Shown here: positions 20,201 through 29,649 of the stretch, one piece after another
Layout of the letters: each line of letters begins with the position of its first letter
How positions within the stretch are numbered: the first letter of the stretch is position 1
From: Daphnia pulex
Lineage: Eukaryota; Arthropoda; Branchiopoda; Diplostraca; Daphniidae
Direction of reading: 5' to 3'
Assembly (NCBI RefSeq): GCF_021134715.1
Contig: NC_060025.1
Location: 6,076,001 to 6,140,000, forward strand
Length of the DNA: 64,000 bases
Notes under the pieces: generated by a model
Databases searched by the model: none
What the model was told of the DNA's origin: nothing
What the model saw: only the letters and a program-made list of their open reading frames with translations
Made by a program: the position numbers and the translations under genes

Positions 20201-23200
20201 CGATTTGGACTTATTGATCGAGTATATGCACTGTGTTAAGCCATTAGCTGCTATTTAAGATATTTTTTAACGAGAAAAGGAAGAGAAAAGCTGTTTTCTT
20301 GGCCTAGGAGTTGTTCTGACTTTTTTTAACAAATCTCAAGAAGCAGTTGAATCAAAGACTCTTTCTTAATGTTGAGCCAATACGTGATTATACACTGTCA
20401 AAAATTTAGGATATGTATGACAGGTGTAACATTTTATGTATACTATTTCAGGTTTAGCCATCTGTAAATTGATTAAACCAATTCTTAAGTGCAGCCTGTA
20501 CACATCAATTTTTCAAAATTAATTTGATTGCAGACTCAATGTATGCATTTTACGAAGAATCCAGAACCTATCGGCAGTCAAATCCCTCTAATGTCGGGCA
20601 ATCTTTTAAAAATCTCCTCTTTATTTTTATTTTAGATTTATAATTTTAGCAAATCCGCTTGAAGATTTCAAGAATTTAAAATTAAAAAATTGTTAAATAA
20701 TTTACAGGGTAAGTTAAAATTTAAAGCTAATTTAAATAATAAACAATTTACAACGGATTCTGAAGGTGCAGTTCTCAGAGATTGGTCTCTTCTGCCGCAT
20801 CCTCGGGAAAAGTTTAGAGTTTTTGAAAACCAATGGTAATAAGTGGATGCAGGTGGTTCATGATTTTAACCACCTCTTGTGGCAAAAGGGTTCTTTAGTG
20901 ATCGAGACGCGGTTTACGACATTTTGTCTCAACCAATTTGTAATCGATCTCATATACTTAGTTCTATGTCAAGTTTGCAGCAAACTCTAGAAAAGCAAAC
21001 GTTGTTTGTTGTTAAGAGCTGCCAACAGCAGAATAACGGCTAGGACTGTATTTTTCCCGCTGTATACGCAACCAGACTGGCTAACGGAGTCAATCCAAAT
21101 ATATGATGGTAGAAGTATGAGAAACATATCCATGGGTGTTTGATTAATGACCGATTCACGCCATTTTCATCTTCGAAAGTCTGTCAACTCAGGCCGATAA
21201 AGAAATTACTCTTCATATCGATGTTAAATACTGTTGTGTCGAAGGACTAAGTAACTTACTCCACCGAAACTAGTGGGATATGAATGAATTTGACACCTGC
21301 GGAGAATTGTATCACCAAATGTGTCACCGACACCCTAAAGATACCTAAAAACAATTCCATTGCGATCCTTGTAAAACAATATGTTAATAATGATTTTATT
21401 TTCAAACCTTGAGATTCACTATTTTGTATGCTTTTCAAATAAATATTTTACCTCCTTAGGTCCAGTACATAATTTCGAGATTCAGTTAAGCTACATGCAC
21501 CTAAAGTTCTCGTGCTCAAGGTTACTGAAAGCAGATATTTTGTGTGTACTTTATTTCAACATTTGATTGGAAAGCTCAATACACACGATGCCTGAAAGAA
21601 GACAAAATGTATTGATCAGTCAAGACTATGCAGTTTTTTTTGCTTTCGGCAATGAAATTATCATAGAGTTAAGATACAAGGTAGATAAGGAAAAATTGTG
21701 TAACTTAATACCACTGAACTTGAGGGAATATGTGCTATTCAGCTGAATTGGGTTATGTCATTGACCAACATATTTTGCCTTGTGGTTAATGTATGACTGA
21801 ATGAAGGCAAGAAAAGTAGGATTGATATTCATAAACTGAACATATGAGCAGCACCAGCAAGCATATGGTGGTACCCCCCTTGTTTCCCTATATAATAGAC
21901 GGCCCACCCACCCCACCTATAGTTCCACTTTGATATTTCCCAAACATCGAGCTCTTTTGAGATCTTGACTGAAAACTCACGCGGTGAAAACTCTCTGCTC
22001 CTCCTAAAGGGGTTGGATAGATAGGATGGGGGACTTCTATACATGTCAGGAAGAGGGTGTAATCAATAAAAACACATATATCAGAGATGGAACAGGAATC
22101 GCAAATCTTTTTTAGACGTTTGATTGGAGAAATTCCTTTTGAGAGAAGAGAAATTTCTTTCCCCTATAAGTAACCTTTGGTGGTCAACTGTCTATTGGCA
22201 ACTCAATTTTTCCTATTTTAAACCGTTCTAAAATAAAATTTAAATTATTTCAAATTAGTGATCGTGTTAATCGGATGTGAAATGTTTTTCCAATAAAACA
22301 TTAGTTCAATTGGTTTGATATTAAATAAGTTAACTTTAATTTAAATGCGGAAGTCAGTGTCAATGATTACATAACCAAAGCTTTCTCATACTCCGATGCC
22401 TGGTACTTAATGTCAATATTGACCTAAATCAATCGTGGGGAAACCCCGAGACCACCTTAAAAACGTCCCACTTGTCGTTTCATATGTCAATGAAAAAATG
22501 TAAAACATCATTATTGTATAATTGGTTAATCAATCAAAATATTGACAAAAGATTTATTATTGTTTAACTCTACTTTTATTTTAACAATTGCAACATCGTA
22601 ACAATCTGACTGAACGTAAGGCTCGTTAAACCTTTCACACAAGTTGTTACACACCGTGAAAGAATCGTGCAATAATATTCAGCAACCCGAGCCGTGAACT
22701 ATTATTATTACTGTATTTCATGTGTTCTAATCCAAGGCGCAATTTGTCCCTCCATTGTTAGTAGTATTGGACTGAGTCATATTCATTTTATAGAATTGCT
22801 CTCAAGCTATCTTCAAGCAAGCAACCACTCAATCAGCTATCAATGTAGATTTCTGTCTTCTACATAATTTGAAGTGTATTCTATTAATTCATCTTTATTC
22901 TTTCAATTCCTTTCATAAGATTAAGACCTTTTAACAACTAGCACCGCCAATAAATAACATTTACTTCCATCTGATTGGACATTTTCGGTCCATTGCTGGT
23001 ATTGATGAGACAATTCGTAAAATTTTGAGTACTTGTTGAACATATCTGAAGGTTATGCAGTAAAGATTAGTGGTAAAATGATTATCATTGGTGACTAAAA
23101 AACAGGCTTGGACTGGTGCTCAAGCTCAATCAGTCTAAATTTGGTCCCATCATGGTGTTGGATCATTATACTGAAAGTAGGAAATATTGATTTGTATTCA

Positions 23201-23880
23201 AGAAGTAAATTTCTTTTGGTCTTCCGAATGACAAGCTGATAAATCAGATATAGTTAGATAATAATTCAGAAAATAAAACCTTCAATTTATTACCAATGTT
23301 AGAAGGTACAACTATTCATTTGCGGATTCATGATTGTAGGGTGCCTCAAGCACGACCAAAATAAAGATATAACTTTCCCTACATGATGACTCGCCCACTA
23401 GTTAAAGTAATCAAGGCTTTGTATATGACATACCCTTCTTCATATTTGTTGTAGCTCCAAGATTTTAAGATTTTCACGTCAATTTCCTTCATTCCTACTT
23501 AAACTGTAGTTACAAATAGTTGAGTATGTCAACATTTGTTAGGTTTGGTAATTTTTTTTTAACTTATCGACATTAACCATAAGTTTACGTTCTTCAATCC
23601 GAATAGGGCAAACAAACAAGCCAAAATCAAATTTGTTTGGCAGCATTCACTTTTAACACCATTGCTTAAATCAATTGAAAAGCTCAAAAAATGCATTTCA
23701 GCTGGAATCAGAAAAATGGGAATAACCAGGGGAGAAAATAAAAGGAATACGTATAGATAAGTTCTGCGTTGCCGGATTGAAAATTCTAGACTTTACGCAT
23801 TGTGAAAAAGTTCAGTTGCCTATGTCTACAGTCATCCGTGAAAGTTTCTTGAGCAGGAAAATGGCTCTCTATGTTTTTAA
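17260..23880. other. 6.6 kb without a supportable gene
   Basis: AT-rich sequence with only short scattered frames on both strands. A C11-12 run lies at 18296. No splice-consistent exon chains, transposase motifs, tRNA or rRNA signatures were seen. It could be intergenic or a large intron. Confidence 0.5.
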
Positions 23881-23888
23881 TTTAATTT

Positions 23889-24030
23889 GACGGAAGGGAT
23901 ACTTTGTTGTCTACCATACCCCCAGTATTTTACGCCTTTTTTTCTTTTTCTTTCCATTCTTCTTTTCCTTACCTAAGAAAAAAGAGAAAAAGGCGTAAAA
24001 TACTGAGGCATCAAAGTATTCCCTCCCATC
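23889..24030. repeat. Short foldback element with pyrimidine/purine core
   Basis: CAGTATTTTACGCCTTTTT near 23922-23942 is mirrored by AAAAAGGCGTAAAATACTG at 23987-24005. Outward the arms continue imperfectly (GAAGGGATACTTTG on the left, CAAAGTATTCCCTCC on the right). The loop is a long CT-rich run followed by an AG-rich run. Size and structure fit a MITE. Confidence 0.6.
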
Positions 24031-24373
24031 ATTTCCTAGATTAGAGTAAATACACAATACATATACATATATATGAACATTTTCTGAAACATGTAATGTG
24101 TCAACTAACCAATCTGTCATCCTCGACTATGTAGGGCCGCTCACTAGCAGGGTTGCACAACCTTTTTTTCCAGTGTTTCTGCTGGGCGGGAAAAGGCGGA
24201 GTGGTGTTTTCTGACGGATGAACACGTGCTGCTAGAAGGGGGGCGAAAACAATGACACTTGCTCTTTGCGGAATTGCAATATCTAAATGGAGAAATGAAT
24301 GATGTAGAAACTAAAAAATTAAACATAAACAAGCGATAAATGTTCATACTTGTCGTTGTTGACGTCGGCGTCG

Positions 24374-25030
24374 TTACAGGAAAACACGATCCAACGAATG
24401 ACGAGGGCAACAATTCCTGAATTCCGGATGATGAAGGCGCAGCAGGATCGCTTGTGTTGCTGATGTTTGGGGCCCAATCTGTTTTTTGGTAGCCTTGCTC
24501 CGAGTTGAAGTCTTTTCAATCTCATCTTTAGGCATCAGAGCCAATTTTCGGAGGAAAATCTTTCCCAACTGCTGGCCCATCTTTACCACATCTTGACTGG
24601 GGTCGTTGTAGGTGTAGCAGTTATAAAAAATGTTGTTGATGTCTCGAATGCAGTCTGTGGCACTCCAGTAGTAGTTGTTTTGCAGTCGCTTCTTCACAGT
24701 TCCCAGATCCATGGAAACTTGATGACTTTAAAGTAGTCCTGCGAAGAGAAAGTAACACCAAGACATAAGCGGTCTTGAAAGACTAGAAGAAAAAAAAACT
24801 TGTAGACTTACAGATAAGCCATGCTTGATGGTGTCAACGGGCTCGTGGAATGGCCTAGCATACTTGTGGTTCCACAGTGCTAGCAAGACAGTACGCTGCA
24901 GAAATTGTAGCTGGTTTGTCACTCTGCCAGGGCGGCTAGGCACAACTGGAGGTTGCACCTGCTCGTTGATGGGTTCCATAATTGGTTCCTCTCTTGGAGG
25001 TAGTTCAGGTCTTGAATTATGTCTTGACAT
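24374..25030 (-). pseudogene. BET-family first bromodomain gene, frameshifted and truncated
   Basis: Exon 1 (24812-25030) starts MSRHNSRPELPPREEPIMEP and enters a BET BD1: GRVTNQLQFLQRTVLLALW, then KYARPFHEPVDTIKHGL. Exon 2 (to 24738) continues DYFKVIKFP and, after losing one base, [20 protein letters not shown] and [20 protein letters not shown]. Bromodomains of BRD2/3/4/T and fs(1)h bind acetyl-lysine; the acetyl-lysine Asn (NCYTYN) is kept, but the WPF-shelf Trp is Arg (ARPF). After BD1 the frame runs through about 45 low-similarity residues to a stop; no second bromodomain or ET domain is in the window. The 1-bp loss at TTTCCATGG (24707-24715) breaks the protein between exon 2 halves. The intron is kept, so this is not a processed copy: a decayed duplicate, or a functional BD1-only paralogue with a sequencing error. 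Confidence 0.75.
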
Positions 25031-25420
25031 CTAGAAACATGGTACATATTGTTAAAAAAAGCTACAAAACACTTGGATAAATTCAAAAAGTCATACCATT
25101 TTGTTCTTTTCCTTGTTTCAATCACCTTTACTCGGATAGAAACGACAATTATTGAAAATAATACAATTCTTATCTATTATAAATCTTATTTGATTGCTTT
25201 TACACGATATCTTTAGCAAAATCTCTTGTTTTAACACAATTCCCGTAGTCACCAAGAATCTAAAAAATTTGAAAACCCAGTAACAATAACACAGTCGAGG
25301 GAGCTTGGAAAACCAATAGGGGTAGCTTCGTGAATGAAGTCTGTTCTTGCTCGCAAGAAGACACGAAATAGTTTGCTATTGTTGTGCCATTCAAGTTTTA
25401 AAATACCAAAAAGTCGCTAA

Positions 25421-25575
25421 AGACCCCTCGTCACCGACGTTTTCTTTTATAGAAATAGTTGAAGTATATCACACAAACATTTTGTGTAGAAAATGTTTGC
25501 GATTACTCGGGAGTCGTTATCAATTTCCGACTTTTTTAACTTTGATCAATCTTACTAGTCGAAAAATTGAATTCT
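25421..25575. repeat. Dispersed repeat, copy 1
   Basis: Begins at a GACCCCTCGT motif and includes ACAAACATTTTGTGTAGAAA, ATGTTTGCGATTACT and TCGTTATCAATT. A diverged direct copy lies at 40379-40530. Non-coding. Confidence 0.75.
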
Positions 25576-25595
25576 TCTATTTCAAACGACCCCAG

Positions 25596-25865
25596 GTAGC
25601 AATGGGATACGAAAAAGATGTACCAAAAAAGTCTTTTTCATATCCATTTTTAGACATAAGATATCTGAATAGTGATATCTTTTTCATATCTCCCTTGTCG
25701 CTCTTTTGTAGATCCTTCAGATATCAATATTTTGATATCTTTTTGTTGACATGCTTTAGATATTGCAAAATAAACATACAATATACATCATTAAATGGAT
25801 ATCTTATTTTTGATATACATTTGATATAACACACATAATGCGAAATTGATATCCCTTTTTCTATT
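25596..25865. repeat. GATATC-rich degenerate repeat block
   Basis: GATATC or its close variants recur about ten times (for example near 25668, 25675, 25717, 25734, 25848). The block begins CCCAGGTAGCAATGGGATA; a similar block at 39860-40376 ends with a related terminus in the opposite orientation (GTGCTAACTGGGA), so both may be one non-autonomous element family. Confidence 0.45.
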
Positions 25866-25989
25866 TTGCTATAACAACTTAGTATTACATTAAAAAGCCA
25901 AATGAAAAACAAAGAATTTCTTCATTTCTTGTGAATCACATGTAAAATTTTGTAATATTACAAAAGGGCGATCAAGGAAGGTAGTATTC

Positions 25990-27640
25990 CATACTGCATT
26001 TTTTTTCGGCACTCTTGATGAGGTTCCTTGTTTTTGTGAATACTTCAACTGCTCTCCTGTTGAAAGTACTTTCACTTTCCAAGGGAAACCGACGTCTAAT
26101 GGCATCTGAAAATTTAAAAGTAACAAAGGTTGTCAAATTTGAAGTTTTGTATGTAGGCCTAGACATGTGCATACGTACTTTTTATGCACTGGCATAAATC
26201 AAACGCATTAAAGGACGCCATCTTTTCTTTTTCCATGCCATAGAAAGTTTATGATTTCCATAACTCCGGACCAACTACGTGTTTGATTTTATTTGATACA
26301 GAATTCGAATTTCAAATTACTCTTTAAAGCCAACTCCACTTCCACCACTTCCGCTACAGAGTTCAATGGGAACCTTGTTTTCAAACTGTTGGTAATAAAC
26401 GAAGTTGACGAATTGCAAACTGTATCATCATTTACAGGTGTTTCATTGTTACTACGACGTTTATTAAGCAATTCTGTCATTCCTATAGAACAAAAAACCA
26501 AAACAAAACCAACCAAAAAAGAACAAATGATGTTGGGAAATTTAATCAAATATGGCCCATATGTTTAGAAAAATTTTGCAAATAATTACCTTTGATAATG
26601 TAATCCAGTTTTGAGTCCATTCTAATTACTTTTCTAGTAAGTGTTTCAAGCCTTCTGTGTATTTAAAAAAAATGAAATAATAAAAATAAAAATGTATCTT
26701 TGATTTATTTTACTTACAATAGAAGCGTAGACAGTGGAGGTTCTACAGAACTAGTTGTTGGTCTCGAAAATTGTTTTGAAGTTCCAGGTCTTGTTGAGTC
26801 ATTGTCACCCCGATTCTCATCAACTTCAACAACAACAGCATCAGTTACACGTATTGAAACTGTTGCTTGATGAGAAACTATAAATTATGACGTAATGGTT
26901 ACTTTTGGGAACAAAAAGAACTTGTATATAACATTTACCAGATTCCTTTTTATCAAACAGATAAGATGATGAGATAAGTTTCTTCCCTTTTGATTGAGGA
27001 ATGTAATCATCTGTAATAAACATAAAACAGAAATATATACAACATCATTAAGCAACCATATTTAATATGTCAATACCTGAATTGGATGAATCAGACTCAT
27101 CAGATTGTTGATGATGTTCATCAAGACCATCAGGTGACGATAATATGGTATTGCTGTTTTCGTTGCTGTTTTCTTCATCTTCATCACTTTCAAAATTCAA
27201 CGGTTGTGCATCATGTTAAAAGTGCTGAGTAATCGAGTGAAGTGGTTCACAAATAACACTCACAACTTCTTTCACGGGAATCATCCCATCCTCAAAAATA
27301 TCTAAATAACAATTTAAAAAATAAAACAAATAATAGGACACCTACAGCTAATAGTAATAAAGCAGGTAGTAAAACTATAAGTTGTTAATGAGGTTACGAA
27401 CGATTTACAGTTTAATGAAATACTTTTTCCAATAATACCTGGAGCAGTAGATGGTTTTTTAACTTTAGTAACACGAGTTTTTTTTTGGTACAGGAACTCC
27501 TACATCATCTTCTACCAAACGAACTTTCCTTTTTCTTTGTCGTTGTGACTGTCTGACTTTCTCCTCCTTGTTCTTCGATTCGTCAATAATTTTTTGGGCC
27601 GCTTTAGTTCGTCGTGCTGTACTTTTTCTTTGACTTTATC
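25990..27640 (-). CDS. DUF4806-like protein, several exons
   Basis: A chain of minus-strand exons: TARRTKAAQKIIDESKNKEE and RQSQRQRKRKVRLVEDDVG (about 27430-27635); ESDEDEENSNENSNTILSSP (about 27076-27210); DYIPQSKGKKLISSSYLFDK (about 26942-27012); a Ser/Thr-rich exon ending RPTTSSVEPPLSTLLL (about 26717-26877); ETLTRKVIRMDSKLDYIIK (about 26589-26655); and NSLKTRFPLNSVAEVVEVEL (26289-26485), with a possible final exon DAIRRRFPLESESTFNRR near 26090. This order (basic N-terminal block, acidic/Ser linker, short coiled coil, then FPL-S-E-L-EVE-LK) is what I know from arthropod and cnidarian DUF4806 proteins, of unknown function. The conserved W/GK-rich DUF core is not visible, and an A9 run at 27472-27486 shifts the frame. 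Exon edges approximate; assignment tentative. Confidence 0.4.
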
Positions 27641-28264
27641 TTCTACTTCATCAGTGACTTCATCCGCTGCTTCATCCGGTTTTTCCTCTGTGGTTTCACT
27701 CTCCAGACAATCTTTGCTGGGCAATTCGTCTTCTTTCCCATCGTCTTGTGGATTCGAATCCAAATCCGGCTTTTTCTTTCTCTTTTTCAGGCTCATTCCT
27801 AGGCTCATTTTCTTGCTCTTTTTCGTTTCTGGTAACGTACCCTTTGCTTCTTCTTCTGACTCAGTCGTGGATTCAGTTTCCTTTTGGTCGATCGATCCAT
27901 CAACGACTTGTGATACTCCATCGACCCAAACTTCCAAGTTTGTTGGATCTTTGATTATTTCATCGATGCCAGGCAGGTCTTCTCCGTTTGTTGCAATCGA
28001 CTTGTCCAAATCACCAATCGCTTCCTCTGCAGCCGCTGCGACTTTCTTGCCAAAAAGGCTTCCAAAGGCACCCTTTGATCGATTCTCTGATTTGCCATCT
28101 GCTTTCTTGACTTTCTCCTTGACTTTGTCTTTACCTTTACTTTTGACTTTTTCTTTCACTTTACCTTTTTCTTTGACTTGATCTTCGACTTCATCAATGA
28201 CTTTATTTGCTGCTTCATCCGGTTTTCCCTCTGTGGCGTTACTCTCTGAGCACTCCTTGTTCAA
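27512..28264 (-). CDS. Lys/Glu-rich repetitive protein of unknown function
   Basis: A 250-codon frame of extremely charged sequence with VKEKVK/KGKDKVKEKVKK runs, a patch of other composition (KGAFGSLFGKKVAAAAEEAI, EDLPGIDEIIKDPTNLEVWV), and a KKMSLGMSLKKRKKKPDLDS block. The N- and C-terminal parts are copies of each other: KPDEAANKVIDEVEDQVKEK near the start and KPDEAADEVTDEVEDKVKEK near the end. Coiled-coil or disordered. The 3' end overlaps, in another frame, the first exon of the DUF4806-like gene, so the last 40 or so codons are probably not translated this way. No ATG is visible in the preceding repeat copy, which contains a stop. Function unknown. Confidence 0.45.
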   Translation of the reverse strand: MNKECSESNATEGKPDEAANKVIDEVEDQVKEKGKVKEKVKSKGKDKVKEKVKKADGKSENRSKGAFGSLFGKKVAAAAEEAIGDLDKSIATNGEDLPGIDEIIKDPTNLEVWVDGVSQVVDGSIDQKETESTTESEEEAKGTLPETKKSKKMSLGMSLKKRKKKPDLDSNPQDDGKEDELPSKDCLESETTEEKPDEAADEVTDEVEDKVKEKVQHDELKRPKKLLTNRRTRRRKSDSHNDKEKGKFVW

Positions 28265-28440
28265 TTCATCATCTTGAGAATTCTAGTTTCTTGGGGATTT
28301 GAATCCAAATTTGGCTTTTTCTTCTTTTTCAGACTAATTTTCAGGCTCATTTTTTAAGTCTTCTTAAAAATTATGGTCACGTGACTTTTGGATTAATTCC
28401 TGTGGGCTCAGTCGCGGATTCAGTTGGCGTGGTATAGTTT
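27630..28440. repeat. Tandem duplication of about 530 bp within the charged ORF
   Basis: Blocks 27630-27880 and 28160-28440 match in order: the DEVEDKVKEK coding block, a cysteine-containing SE-T block, the LDSNPQ block and a Gln/Ser/Thr block (plus strand CTCAGTCG(T/C)GGATTCAGTT). The upstream copy (28270-28440) is already out of frame. Confidence 0.65.
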
Positions 28441-28519
28441 CCGTTTGATTGCCTAGGAACTCTTTCTCGACAAGTTTGACATCATAAACATCCGCGATTT
28501 TTATACGAATTGAAGATTC
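28364..28519 (-). CDS. Short exon-like frame, unknown
   Basis: After an acceptor-like TTTTGTGGCAG the frame reads ESSIRIKIADVYDVKLVEKE, FLGNQTETIPRQLNPRLSPQ and ends SRDHNF before TAA. Codon use looks coding for the first half. No homologue recognised; it may be the 5' exon of the charged-repeat gene. Low confidence. Confidence 0.25.
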   Translation of the reverse strand, partial: ESSIRIKIADVYDVKLVEKEFLGNQTETIPRQLNPRLSPQELIQKSRDHNF

Positions 28520-28529
28520 CTGCCACAAA

Positions 28530-29640
28530 ACAAAATTTTCTTTTGATTTACGATCTAAATCGCTTCACGCTTATCATCGTTTATCATATAGATAGGGAAA
28601 GATAATCGAGTTTACTGTTCTAACTTGTATTAGTTTTAAATGGATTAGGAGAAATAGTTCTTAGTCTTAACTTAACTAAAATATTACTATTTTGGTTGTT
28701 ATCATTGGTAAAACTTACTTGTTGAGCGAAACTATTTCTCCGAAGTCGCTGCTGGAAAGACTGATGCCAGTATTGCGCTTGACGTGACGTGGAACGTGAC
28801 AGGCAACGAAAGTCGATCGCCAAATCGTGCAGATGCCGTTTAATGAGTCTTGTTTGACTATAGGTCCCTTTCAGAATGGAAGTAGTCTGATAAATTGCTG
28901 AGGTGGCGTCTGGTCGAATGTAAAAACAAGATCCTTCTCAAAACGCTTTAGAGATCAAACAAACAACTGACGTTGCGTAGATATGAAATAGCTTTTGCCT
29001 TTTCTCCTGTTTTATTAAGATTTTTACGATACCACCTTGACAATTAGATTGAAAGCTGCCGTTTATCTGTTTAACTTTGCTTTAACGCCAAAGTCGAAAT
29101 CGCCAAGGTTTGTTTGTGATCCTGCTGGTCTCTTGCTTTGTTATCAACACACGGGTCGATTGGTCTATAGAACAATATACTGTCACGGGCGTTTTTATTC
29201 TAACTACACAACTCGGCGAGATTGGTACACAGTAGGGGAAAAACAACTCGATGTTGGACGAAAACACAGTCAAAGAGCGTAATCGCCACTACTGGCACAA
29301 TAACCAGTAGATTGATATACGCTTTACACACTAGAAAAGAGAACTGAGACGAACAAACAGAGAAGCGGGTGCGCTCTTGTGAGTCTGAGACGGATCTGCC
29401 ATCCAAGAGACTCCAGCGTAAAAGAAAGACAATCCACGAAAACAATCCCCGGAAAACAAACAACAAACAATACCAAGAAGCGATGACCAACACACAGAGC
29501 TATCCCAAATCCTAGTGAACGATTCAACGTTGACTAGATAACAAGGTCGAATTTATTCGCTTCCGGCGAAAGACCTTCAACTGAAATACACAGAAACAAA
29601 CGTCAACACTCCGTCCGTGACAATACGACAGTCGTCAATC
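28530..29640. other. Intergenic and upstream region of the receptor gene
   Basis: Three frames are open around 28640-28920 on the minus strand but none is convincingly better, although a clean GTAAGT donor lies at 28719. The 600 bp before the receptor ATG should hold its promoter and 5' UTR; I see no clear TATA box. Confidence 0.35.
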
Positions 29641-29649
29641 TGGTTGACG

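Noticed and set aside
28620..28960. 5' exon of a minus-strand gene with GTAAGT donor
   Set aside because: All three frames are open over most of this stretch, so there is no basis to choose one, and no in-frame ATG is evident.
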